IMG/VR virus record: IMGVR_UViG_3300032093_000835
Span: 1-23,964 of that record
DNA from: a virus
Direction: 5' to 3' (one strand)
DNA length: 23,964 bases
Below, in pieces: positions 7,588-15,714 of the stretch. The notes beneath the pieces are model-generated. The model was given only the letters and a program-made list of their open reading frames with translations, ran no database searches and was not told the DNA's origin. Each line of letters opens with the position of its first letter. The first letter of the stretch is position 1. The position numbers were made by a program, and so were the translations under genes.

Positions 7588-10500
7588 TTAAATAGCGGCG
7601 AAACCACCCGAAGCAATCCCACCCGTTTTGAGCACCGTAATACGATTGATAAACTTTTGTAAACCTCTCGCTGGCTCAATTCCTATATCAATAATACCAA
7701 AGTTTTGGTCAATGATTTCAGCAGTATTGTTGGTTTCATCCATAATCACCGAGTAAGTATAGATACCCGCCCCGTTTCGTACACCATCCAAGTAAGTCTC
7801 TACGATTGTTCTAATTTGAAGACGAGTTGTGGCATCGTTAAACTCAAACAAGTAATTTTGTAGAATATCAATCACCGCATCTTCAATGGTAATCAACAAA
7901 TCACGGACGTGTAGATTATTAAAGGCAGAGATGGTTCTTTGATAACCCGTTTGGTTAGCGTAAATCATCGGTCCGACATTCTTCACTACGGTAATTGGAT
8001 TCAAACCAATGGGCTCTAAGAACTCACGGTCACGCAACAAGAAGTCATACTCTAAGCCATTAAACTTGGCATCGGAAATCACACCTCGTCTCGGTCCAGC
8101 TACAATCGCATAAGGCTCACCATTGATGAATTTGCGAACAAAGTTGTTGGAAACGTGAGCCGCTGGTGGGATACTCTTATTTTTACCATCCTCACGAAGA
8201 ATGATATTTGGCGTAAAGACCCCAACAAATTTTGCTCCGTTTTCCTCATCGGGCAAACTCCAAGTAAAGGACGGTCCTAAAGATAAATTACCACCCGTAG
8301 AGATATACTCTGTGTTCAAAACGGGTTTAGGATTTCCCGTAGCCGCATCAGGCAACTCCGTAAAACGAGGGTCGGTGCTAGCTTGGAACTCTGCCATAGA
8401 TGGAGCATTTAAAATTGCCATACACTGCATTCTATTCTTCGCCAAACGACTCAAGTATTGTTTCGACCCCATACCAGGTTCTAATCCTCCGTTAAACGTG
8501 TCGATAATATAACGGTATTGGATGATGTCTTTAGATTGTAAAGTCACACCAATGTTAGTTGTTTCAATCACACTTAGGATTTTTTCCAATTGAGCGGGCG
8601 TGCCAGGCATATGGAACTCAGTCATTTTGAAACCCGATAAGGCTGTGAATTGGAAACGGTCAACAAATTTCTGTATTGGTGTAAATTTAGTAATATAGTC
8701 AATACCGCTGATTGATGTAATGCCAGGTATTTGAATAGCTGTGTACTCAAAATAAGGCACACCCGTAGCTGGGTCGAATTTCTTGACCTTAGAGGTGATT
8801 CGAGTTAGCTTAGGGTTGTTAGCATCATTGTTAACTACAAAATCTCCAATCTCCAATGCCGCTGCATTAGTGGAATTCAGTTTGAATTTTTTTCCACCCG
8901 CAAACAAACCAGGACTTTCTACTGCAATATTTGAACTAATGTTCTTGGCTGTTGATGAATAAACGGCAAATACCGTTTCCCCAACCACAGCTGGTGTTTG
9001 TATAGTAGAATCAATATAAGTATTGTTCAAAGAAGCGTAGGTTGCATCAGCCCTTGTTAATAACTGGGTATCTGTGTATTGACGGACACGAGTTCCATTC
9101 AAACCATAAGCCACTTTAGAATAAGTATATCCGCTTTTGCCCCATTGTAAGTCAACATTTAAATAATTGAATTGTGAGATACCGATACCATTTTTTACAC
9201 GGTCGCCATCCACTACAATACTTCCTTTAATATTGGTACTCAATTTAGCATTTGGATATGCCTCGACATAAGCAAGTTCAGTTACATCCGCATTTTCTAT
9301 GTTGTAACCCGCTAAAGGACCAGCAGCGTTGTCTAAAACCTCACCTCGGAAGAATGTACCGCCAGGTAAATCCACTCTGATGATACCACCCAACACTAAA
9401 CCATTCAATGGGTTGTCCCCAATAGAATCCACAATGCGAACTTTTCTGAAATCCGCAATATTACTCGAATCTAAAACAATCGCCTCACCGCCCACTGGGT
9501 TCTCCACATAGAACGGTGCACCCGCTGTGATAAGTGAAGCAGGGAATACCGACTCATCATAAATAAGCACCTCATTCTCTGAACCATTAATTATGGTTTG
9601 TCCTAAACCCTCTACGCTATTGATTTGCGCACTTGGATTGAGAATATAACCAAAGGTAGGTGTGAGGGAGAAGCCCGCACTTTGAAGGTTCGGTACTAAG
9701 TAACTCGCCGCCGCTGTTGGTTTAAATAAAGTAACTTTAATGCCACTTGGTTGTACATAAGCCAAAAATTCATCCGCTGCGAAACCACTCAAACACCATT
9801 TTTCAAAATAAAAGGTGGTGCTTGGTAGGGGAGTTCCCACGATTAGTTCCGTGGTTGCCCCTAAGGAATTAACTGCGGTGATGTAAAAATATTTACTATA
9901 CCCCGCTGCCTCTACCAAAATAACATCGTTGGGTGTGGGTGTTAAATTAGTAAAATTAGACACCTCAATAGTATTAGCCGCCGTAGGCACTAAGGCTGCT
10001 AAGGTCTCCTCGATATAATTGGACTCGGGGGTAGTAGAAAAGCTGTTCTGGTAATTGGTATCCGTGTGGTTCGGGGTAGATAATTGTAATAAAATCTCAG
10101 TGCCCGTATCAATCACATTTGCCACTTTCACGAAATCATAAGGGGTTGGTGAACCATTAATACCACTATTGGCAATAGCCGCTCCATAAGTTTCGATTAA
10201 GGAGTTGTTATTAAACCCATTCAATAACGCTTCCCATTGTGCGGGAGTGAAAGTCACATCGCTTGGGATAGGTTTAGGTATAGCTAATACATTACAGAAT
10301 TTACCACTTGTGTTTCCATAAGCTACCGATTTCATATAAGGCATCACCGAACCACTAAGTGGGTCGTATGATTTTAATGTTACCTCATTGGATAGGATAG
10401 AGTTTCGACCCGTGTGTGACAGAACGTTTTTAATCGGGGTGTTATAAGAAAGAAAATCAATAGTATCATCTGTTGTATTGATAAGGGTATTACCTACCAT

Positions 10501-11442
10501 ATCTACTTTATAAACACTATTTTCATAATCACTTAAAGCATCCTCATTAATGTTTATGAAAAAGCCCGTCACCGCAACGTTAGAATTGATAATGGTATCG
10601 ATAGATTGGTTTGAACCGTTATTATCAATAAAATTAGGAATAATACAACCCGTGAACGAGCCTAAAAGAGTGATACCATCTAAAGACACGAATTGGTCTA
10701 AACGGTCAGCCTTAATCCCTCGCAAATCAAAGTATTTGCTATACGTTGGGTCTTGAGATAAAAGTGGAAGGTTCGTCCAATCACCTTTAACGATGTATAA
10801 GTCCACAAAATAATCGGAAAGATAATCTTGGGGATTAACATAAGGTGGGATTTCATCCGCCCCATAATATTCCTCTGCGGTAACATTATATTGGGTAACT
10901 GTGCTAGATTTGCGCACAATAAAACTAGCTACTTGTTGCCCCAAGTTTACCACATTAAATAATCGCCCTCTATTTGTAGGTTTGCTATCCACTGTGGCTT
11001 GGAGGTAATCCGTATCGGGAAACCAAAAACGTTCCTTGTTGTAAAAGGAAGAGTATAAAGCTCGAGTAACGCTTCCGTTTTCCTCGTCTGCCGCTAATGC
11101 CATAGAACGATAATCCACGGCATCGCCACCCTCATTAACGGGTACGTTATTTAAAGGGAGTAGATTCAATGCAAAAATTGGTCCTGCCGATAAACAAGTT
11201 TCGATAGAGCGGTGGAAAAAAGAACCACGAGCTTCCAAGATGGAATCAATTCGCCCGAAAATTCTGCGAGCGGTTGCCACGTCCCTTAGGAAAACGGGGG
11301 CATTGAACGGTCCGATTCGAGAAAACCCAACCACTAAACGAATTGTTTGGGTAGACACCACCAATCTCTCGGAAGCGTCAAATTCAATGGTATAGACACC
11401 TGATGCTTTGAACCGATTCAGGTCCAATGTAATTTTTGCCAT
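7588..11442 (-). CDS. 18: Tail sheath protein (gp18), unusually long
   Basis: This is a 1284-residue contractile sheath subunit; T4 gp18 has 659. The C-terminal core is diagnostic (about 1088-1284): SIPPAAHVSNNFVRKFINGE, then GPRRGVIS, REFLEPIGLNPI, YANQTGY, the NLHVRDLLITIEDA helix and the terminal RGLQKFINRITVLKTGG arm that joins neighbouring subunits. The N-terminus (about 1-110) also fits: FSRIGPFNAPVFLRD, then the LNLLPLNN segment. The extra ~600 residues lie in the middle (roughly 200-900) and are Ser/Thr/Gly/Asn-rich beta sequence, likely domains decorating the sheath surface. It sits between terminase and tail tube, exactly as 17-18-19 in T4. ATG start; a promoter motif lies 41-57 nt upstream. 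Confidence 0.93.
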   Translation of the reverse strand: MAKITLDLNRFKASGVYTIEFDASERLVVSTQTIRLVVGFSRIGPFNAPVFLRDVATARRIFGRIDSILEARGSFFHRSIETCLSAGPIFALNLLPLNNVPVNEGGDAVDYRSMALAADEENGSVTRALYSSFYNKERFWFPDTDYLQATVDSKPTNRGRLFNVVNLGQQVASFIVRKSSTVTQYNVTAEEYYGADEIPPYVNPQDYLSDYFVDLYIVKGDWTNLPLLSQDPTYSKYFDLRGIKADRLDQFVSLDGITLLGSFTGCIIPNFIDNNGSNQSIDTIINSNVAVTGFFININEDALSDYENSVYKVDMVGNTLINTTDDTIDFLSYNTPIKNVLSHTGRNSILSNEVTLKSYDPLSGSVMPYMKSVAYGNTSGKFCNVLAIPKPIPSDVTFTPAQWEALLNGFNNNSLIETYGAAIANSGINGSPTPYDFVKVANVIDTGTEILLQLSTPNHTDTNYQNSFSTTPESNYIEETLAALVPTAANTIEVSNFTNLTPTPNDVILVEAAGYSKYFYITAVNSLGATTELIVGTPLPSTTFYFEKWCLSGFAADEFLAYVQPSGIKVTLFKPTAAASYLVPNLQSAGFSLTPTFGYILNPSAQINSVEGLGQTIINGSENEVLIYDESVFPASLITAGAPFYVENPVGGEAIVLDSSNIADFRKVRIVDSIGDNPLNGLVLGGIIRVDLPGGTFFRGEVLDNAAGPLAGYNIENADVTELAYVEAYPNAKLSTNIKGSIVVDGDRVKNGIGISQFNYLNVDLQWGKSGYTYSKVAYGLNGTRVRQYTDTQLLTRADATYASLNNTYIDSTIQTPAVVGETVFAVYSSTAKNISSNIAVESPGLFAGGKKFKLNSTNAAALEIGDFVVNNDANNPKLTRITSKVKKFDPATGVPYFEYTAIQIPGITSISGIDYITKFTPIQKFVDRFQFTALSGFKMTEFHMPGTPAQLEKILSVIETTNIGVTLQSKDIIQYRYIIDTFNGGLEPGMGSKQYLSRLAKNRMQCMAILNAPSMAEFQASTDPRFTELPDAATGNPKPVLNTEYISTGGNLSLGPSFTWSLPDEENGAKFVGVFTPNIILREDGKNKSIPPAAHVSNNFVRKFINGEPYAIVAGPRRGVISDAKFNGLEYDFLLRDREFLEPIGLNPITVVKNVGPMIYANQTGYQRTISAFNNLHVRDLLITIEDAVIDILQNYLFEFNDATTRLQIRTIVETYLDGVRNGAGIYTYSVIMDETNNTAEIIDQNFGIIDIGIEPARGLQKFINRITVLKTGGIASGGFAAI

Positions 11443-11482
11443 TCGTTGTAATATTTTATTTTAATTCTTGATAGTACTCTTT

Positions 11483-11499
11483 GTTTTATATATATTCAT
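11483..11499 (-). promoter_or_regulatory. Putative late promoter for the tail sheath gene
   Basis: The minus strand reads ATGAATATATATAAAAC, 41-57 nt upstream of the sheath start, with the same TATATA core plus AAAA as other leaders here. It lies in the 81-nt gap after the terminase C-half. Confidence 0.5.
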
Positions 11500-11523
11500 T
11501 TTGAAAACCCAAAAAAATGAAAT

Positions 11524-13401
11524 TTACATATCTTTAATAATTCGATAAAAACTCATCATATCATCGGAATTGTTGATGTCGCTATTAATTTTTTGAGCAA
11601 TCACACCCTTATCTTGATAGCTGATGTTATCGTATATATTTTCCACCATTTCATGAAAATCGGTCGAAGAGAAAAAGGGAACTAAATCCACACAAGTCAT
11701 GGCAATATCATCGTGACCTGTTTGGGATTCATACCTCCCTTGGGCATTCAACCCAAAGGCGGTTAATTCATCCACGGTTTTTTTCTCGGTAATAATGATT
11801 CTTTTTTGATGAATTAAACTTCTCAGTTCTCGAGAATAGGATTCTTTGTTGTCTTTTTGTAGTTTGACCCCTATTTTCATGGTGTCGTTTGAAATACTAT
11901 GTTTGGTGTGTAAAAACAGTTCGGGAAAATAGTTTCTATTTTTGGAAAGCTTCTCAACAATAATATTTCCTTTAAAATTGATTTCCAAAACCACCGAACA
12001 GTTTTCGTGATGGAATACTTGAAACACCAATATTTCTAAAACCTTAGCCACCTCTTCCACCGAAGTATTGTTGGAGTGAAAAATACCTATTTGGCGCAAG
12101 CGGAAAAAACTAGATTCATCATTCCAATCTCGCACCGCCCGAATACCCACTTGAGATTGCACCTCCAATTTAAAAATATTGATAACGGAATAATCTCGAC
12201 CCACACCATCCCCAATATCTAAAACAAAAACAATTTGGTCGTTTTTCACGGCTCGGCTCGTGGGGGTATATTCGGGATGCCACGTTAAATGGGTGGAAAA
12301 ATCGGGGTAGTCTAAAAAATCATCCATTTCTACCCATGTGTAGTTTTTACTAATTCTGTTTAAAAATTGCAAAGTTTGGCTCGATAAAAGTAAGCGAGAA
12401 GAGGCTAAGAATTGGTTGCCGTATTCTTGATTAAATAGTTCTTCATTCCCCAAGTTCGCAATTTCTCGTTTTTTCCACTCCTCATCTCTCCCTGGCACCT
12501 CCCACCAATCCACTCGAATAGGGTTATAGGCATTGGATTTAGTTAAAGCCCCTTGATAAATGTGATAAAAAAGGTTCATTCCATTCGGGGTGGAGGAAAT
12601 AATCATTCGAGATATTTTGGAGGAAGATAGGGTAGGATAAATAGAGCGATAAAAAGGCTCTAAAAAGTTAGGGTGGATATGGGCAAACTCATCCGCATAT
12701 AACAAGTGAATGGTAAAACCGATAGCGGCAGTTTTAGTGGTGGCTTGGGAATATAAGCGATTACCGTTATCAAATTTCATTGAGGTAACCGCACTATTTA
12801 CAATACCTGGTTTCATAAAGAAAGGCAAGTTTTGTAAAACGGTTTTAATTTTATCCACGATTTCTGTCGTGGTCGCTAATTTGTTAGCCACTACCATGGC
12901 ATTTCGGTCAAAATGAAAACAAACATACCAAGCAATAAAAATACTACTCGTGACAGTATTGTGTGATAAAATATCGTTTGTGTAAAATCGATGGTTTGGG
13001 TGGTTGACCGTTAAATCAAACATCGAGTATTTATTACTATTCTTTATTATTTTAACTACTCGCTCCGCACCATCTTTTGTGTAGATATAATCACCGATTT
13101 CTAATTCATCGATAAAAACTTGTTGTAATGTATCGGTAAAGAGAATGTGTTGGTCAGCAGCACATATTTTTTTACCAGATTCTGTCTCCACAATCCATTC
13201 CGTGAATGGTTGGGTTATATGGATATCACCAACACCAACCCATGTAGTGTCAGACATTACTTGTATGTCTGTATTTACAGCAACAGTATTGATAATTTTT
13301 TTAGTTGGGTCGGATGGGTTTAATTGTAAATGGCGATACTCAAACCATTCAACTAATTGAACGGCTTTTAGGATTGCTATTTTAAGTAGCTTTTTTATCA
13401 T
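11524..13401 (-). CDS. 17: Large terminase C-terminal part fused to an intein C-fragment (split TerL)
   Basis: This is a 625-residue protein. Residues 1-148 are an intein C-fragment (described separately); from Thr149 on it is the phage packaging motor gp17. The terminase part holds Walker B with catalytic Glu (LLYADE, 233-238), the ATPase coupling motif ISSTPNG (268-274), and a nuclease domain with acidic residues Asp395 (FVLDIGDG), Glu473 (VVLEIN) and Asp564-565 (TGHDDIA). It lacks the N-terminal region and Walker A, which are encoded at 14565-15059. After trans-splicing the product would be 110 + 477 = 587 residues, close to T4 gp17 (610). The start ATG overlaps the stop of the endonuclease gene by 20 bp, suggesting coupled translation. 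The intein joins inside Walker A (SRQIGK|T), so this half alone cannot hydrolyse ATP. Confidence 0.92.
   Translation of the reverse strand: MIKKLLKIAILKAVQLVEWFEYRHLQLNPSDPTKKIINTVAVNTDIQVMSDTTWVGVGDIHITQPFTEWIVETESGKKICAADQHILFTDTLQQVFIDELEIGDYIYTKDGAERVVKIIKNSNKYSMFDLTVNHPNHRFYTNDILSHNTVTSSIFIAWYVCFHFDRNAMVVANKLATTTEIVDKIKTVLQNLPFFMKPGIVNSAVTSMKFDNGNRLYSQATTKTAAIGFTIHLLYADEFAHIHPNFLEPFYRSIYPTLSSSKISRMIISSTPNGMNLFYHIYQGALTKSNAYNPIRVDWWEVPGRDEEWKKREIANLGNEELFNQEYGNQFLASSRLLLSSQTLQFLNRISKNYTWVEMDDFLDYPDFSTHLTWHPEYTPTSRAVKNDQIVFVLDIGDGVGRDYSVINIFKLEVQSQVGIRAVRDWNDESSFFRLRQIGIFHSNNTSVEEVAKVLEILVFQVFHHENCSVVLEINFKGNIIVEKLSKNRNYFPELFLHTKHSISNDTMKIGVKLQKDNKESYSRELRSLIHQKRIIITEKKTVDELTAFGLNAQGRYESQTGHDDIAMTCVDLVPFFSSTDFHEMVENIYDNISYQDKGVIAQKINSDINNSDDMMSFYRIIKDM
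12958..13401 (-). other. Split-intein C-fragment (IntC, 148 residues)
   Basis: The fragment opens with an amphipathic, aromatic-rich helix (IKKLLKIAILKAVQLVEWF). It then carries the rest of the Hint fold: a DIQVMSDTTWVGVGDI region, block B with His85 (CAADQHILFTD, where the usual Thr at His-3 is Ala), IDELEIGDYIYTKDG, block F (NHPNHRFYTNDIL) and block G ending Ser-His147-Asn148 before Thr149. Because block B is on this piece, the break lies unusually near the intein N-terminus. There is no endonuclease domain within it. Thr149 would be the +1 nucleophile. Confidence 0.92.
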
Positions 13402-14509
13402 ATATGAAGTTTATGCATTTTTCTATTGTTTTTATTGGATTTGATTTGTACTCTGATTCCCACACCACCATAACCAAAAAACCTTCTTGTTCTATTAATT
13501 TTTTTTTATTGTTATCAGCTTCCCATATATCTTTTGCTGATAGCCCTATTACTTTATGTGTGTATGTTGGTTGATAGATATTTGGGTTACAGTGCCAGTA
13601 ATCACCATTAAATTCTATTATTTTGTTACCAATAACAAAGTCATAGGAATGTGTTATTTTTTGGCTTGGGAAATATCTAAAAAATTGTACCCCGTTTAAC
13701 GCACTATAATACTTATTGTTGCATTTTAAATTATCTACTATTTTTCCGATAAATTCTAATTCTAAAGTTGAATGATTATTTTTCGAGAACTTGACAAATT
13801 CTCCGTTTTTATACATATCATTTATTTTACAACCCCATTCCTTATTTCTTTTTTTCCAAACTTCTGTACCCTTATCCTTCTTGTACTTTTCAATACATTT
13901 AGCAAGTGTAAATGTTCTTTGTCTTTCTCTATATTTACATATTGCCGTCTCATTATCCCCATACTTATTTTTCCAATATTCGAGATTGGTTTCCGTTAAG
14001 CGATTGGATAATGCTTTTTTTGCAAAATCAGAAACAGCCCTTTCTTTGTCTTTGATATTTATATACCCCTTAAAACTTTTTGAAAATGGTGATAATGTTT
14101 TTCGATATTCTTCGGTTGTTTTTGATTTGTGATTTGGGTTATTGATTCCTTTGACTTTTTCACTCATCATAGTTCGATACCTATAATCTTTCATATGGAT
14201 TCCCGAATTCTTAGACGTGTTTTTTTTATCTGTTAAACAAGTCAAATTTTCATTTGGGAACTCAGTACGATAATCATTGATATTTTTGTCTTTGTGGTGC
14301 TTTTTAATATGTGTCCCATATATTCTCTTTACTCGACATTCACACCATTTACAAGTAATGTAATCAATACCCTCAGTGCCTTTAAGGTTTTTTGATTTTT
14401 CGATTAATGCCTTTTGTTTTTTTAACTCTTGACCTTTCTCTTTGCAAATGGGTGAGCAGTATTTGACACCAGCGCCTCTGACTTCTGTTTCGCAAATTAA
14501 ACAATTCAT
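13382..14509 (-). CDS. Free-standing Vsr-like homing endonuclease with zinc fingers, inside the split terminase gene
   Basis: This is a 375-residue protein. Two Cys clusters come first: C3/C6/C18/C22, a zinc-ribbon-like finger, and C53-xx-C56...H67-xxx-H71, a C2H2/MucR-like finger followed by NDYRTEFP. A linker at about 105-165 has MKDYRYRTMMSEK and GINNPNHKS motifs typical of homing-enzyme DNA-contact regions. The C-terminus (245-375) is a PD-(D/E)xK nuclease of the Vsr-like type: STLELEF with Glu250, SYDF with Asp290, IIEFNGDYWHCNP (Glu299, W305, H306), KDIWEADNNK and VVWESEY. It begins 55 nt downstream of the terminase N-half and overlaps the start of the C-half. Family knowledge: such enzymes occur as stand-alone genes between the halves of 'fractured' split-intein genes, where they spread the insertion to uninterrupted copies. 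Composition is more AT-rich than the terminase around it. Confidence 0.88.
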   Translation of the reverse strand: MNCLICETEVRGAGVKYCSPICKEKGQELKKQKALIEKSKNLKGTEGIDYITCKWCECRVKRIYGTHIKKHHKDKNINDYRTEFPNENLTCLTDKKNTSKNSGIHMKDYRYRTMMSEKVKGINNPNHKSKTTEEYRKTLSPFSKSFKGYINIKDKERAVSDFAKKALSNRLTETNLEYWKNKYGDNETAICKYRERQRTFTLAKCIEKYKKDKGTEVWKKRNKEWGCKINDMYKNGEFVKFSKNNHSTLELEFIGKIVDNLKCNNKYYSALNGVQFFRYFPSQKITHSYDFVIGNKIIEFNGDYWHCNPNIYQPTYTHKVIGLSAKDIWEADNNKKKLIEQEGFLVMVVWESEYKSNPIKTIEKCINFIYDKKAT

Positions 14510-14520
14510 GTGTATACCAT

Positions 14521-14540
14521 TTTTTATAGTATATATTTAA
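14521..14540 (-). promoter_or_regulatory. Putative promoter for the homing endonuclease and terminase C-half
   Basis: The minus strand reads TTAAATATATACTATAAAAA, ending 11 nt before the endonuclease start codon, in the 55-nt gap after the terminase N-half. It matches the late-type motif, so the inserted segment may drive its own transcription and that of the C-half. Confidence 0.5.
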
Positions 14541-14564
14541 AACATCACCTTGCTTTTTGACAAA

Positions 14565-15059
14565 TCACCCTAGCCAGTCATAAAATTTCCAAAGCCCCCA
14601 CTTTAATTTTTCAAATGGGGATAATTTTCGTTCCTTTTGGAGTAACATAAAGTAAAGATTGCCTAATGATATTTCCATGATATTTTGGTTTTTAATCATT
14701 ATTTTTATTTTAGTAGAATACGAAGAACATTTTCCAATTTGTCTACTTGCGACCATTACGTTGAAGCGGTTGTCTTGGAAATCCCGTAACATTTTTTTCT
14801 GATAACCTCGAAGCTTAATTCGAGAAATACCCTCATCCGTCATGGAATAGCAATAATTCTCCCCAAAATAAGCTACATCATCGGCACACTTAGCCAATTC
14901 TTGTAGTTCACTTTCTGTATAATCAAAAACAATATCAGGCGCACGGTACTCTATTTTACCATCCCAAAAGGGGGCATAATCAGCCGTCAGACCTTGTTCT
15001 ATTTTATTGATTTCTTCTTGTATTTTTTTGGAAGACCAAACTTTACCTCTATTCGACAT
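14565..15059 (-). CDS. 17: Large terminase N-terminal part fused to an intein N-fragment (split TerL)
   Basis: This is a 164-residue protein. Residues 1-110 are the terminase N-terminus: YAPFWDGKIEYRAPD, the RIKLRGYQKKMLRDFQDNRF adenine-binding-type region (RGYQ), then Walker A up to Lys (VMVASRQIGK, 101-110). Residue 111 is Cys, the first intein residue, and the last 54 residues are intein N-fragment ending DWLG at a TGA. In T4 gp17 the motif reads SRQLGKT, so the intein splits Lys from Thr of the P-loop. The gene starts within the end of the small terminase gene (11-bp overlap), the normal 16-17 arrangement. Without trans-splicing to the product of 11524-13401 it has no Walker B, coupling motif or nuclease. 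The short length is not a sequencing error: the new C-terminus is intein sequence, not terminase. Confidence 0.9.
   Translation of the reverse strand: MSNRGKVWSSKKIQEEINKIEQGLTADYAPFWDGKIEYRAPDIVFDYTESELQELAKCADDVAYFGENYCYSMTDEGISRIKLRGYQKKMLRDFQDNRFNVMVASRQIGKCSSYSTKIKIMIKNQNIMEISLGNLYFMLLQKERKLSPFEKLKWGLWKFYDWLG
14568..14729 (-). other. Split-intein N-fragment (IntN, 54 residues)
   Basis: It starts with Cys111 (TGT at 14727-14729) immediately after the Walker A Lys. Block A is CSSYSTKIKIMIKN, then MEISLGNLYFMLL, the usual first beta strands and helix of a Hint domain. It ends before block B with a Lys/aromatic segment, LSPFEKLKWGLWKFYDWLG. That segment has no counterpart in short atypical N-fragments and may pair with the similar amphipathic start of the C-fragment. 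Confidence 0.9.
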
Positions 15060-15708
15060 TATCTATATCTTTTTTAATTGACCCCTCTGCTTTATGTTCG
15101 GGAATGGCTTGACGAAGGGTTTCAATCAATTTTCGAGTTCCACGAATTTGATTACCAGCGGCTTCTTCCACTTCATACTCTCCGCTTTTTAATTCTTGAG
15201 GACCTTCCGCTTTCTTGATACGATAATCCTCTTTCAAGGACTTATAGTTATTTTCCATAATAACCATAAATTGAGCCATGTGCTTCACAATATCCATTTT
15301 GGCTTTTTGGAGGGAAGATAAAACCTCAAAGGCTCTTGGGTGCACACCCCCATTATCTATCTCCTCTAATAATTTAATGATAGCGTGTTCGGCAGTCTTC
15401 ATTTGAAATAACAAACTCGATACCGTCAACTTATCCACCGTATTTTTTTCTCGAATATAGGCGACCTCGGCAATGATATCCCTATCTAAATAAAACTCGG
15501 CAATGGAATCGACAATTTTTTCGGCTTCGTTGTCCGCCAACTCCTTCACCGACATATAGTTCAGAAACCCGACCGTGGGTCTTTCGGGTAGGATACTCTC
15601 GGCTAATTTTAAAGAACTGACTAAATTATCATCACCGTTAATTAATTTTTCTAAATCGTCCTTTTCGTTTAGGACTTCTACCCTTTTGGGGTTTGGTTTT
15701 CTAGCCAT
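15049..15708 (-). CDS. 16: Small terminase subunit (gp16-like)
   Basis: This is a 219-residue, mostly helical and charged protein directly upstream of the terminase N-half (11-bp overlap), where gene 16 lies in T4. The middle (about 95-155) matches the layout of T4 gp16: a helix leading to HPRAFEVLSSLQKAKMDIVK, comparable to the PRHMEVFATLM segment of gp16, then a second long helix. These two helices form the oligomerising ring core in the family. The N-terminus (1-60) is charged and the C-terminus (165-219) looks flexible, with EVEEAAGNQIRGTRKLIETL. The role is to recognise phage DNA and stimulate the packaging ATPase. The protein is longer than T4 gp16 (164). It starts 7 nt downstream of the preceding gene's stop, so it is in the same transcript. 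Confidence 0.78.
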   Translation of the reverse strand: MARKPNPKRVEVLNEKDDLEKLINGDDNLVSSLKLAESILPERPTVGFLNYMSVKELADNEAEKIVDSIAEFYLDRDIIAEVAYIREKNTVDKLTVSSLLFQMKTAEHAIIKLLEEIDNGGVHPRAFEVLSSLQKAKMDIVKHMAQFMVIMENNYKSLKEDYRIKKAEGPQELKSGEYEVEEAAGNQIRGTRKLIETLRQAIPEHKAEGSIKKDIDNVE

Positions 15709-15714
15709 AAAATA

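Noticed and set aside
11524-15059. Terminase interruption caused by a group I intron or by sequencing errors
   Set aside because: Both junctions carry intein protein motifs in frame (Cys1 after the P-loop Lys; His-Asn before Thr), and the insert halves each end or start with proper stop and start codons. An intron would not encode Hint-domain blocks fused to the exons.
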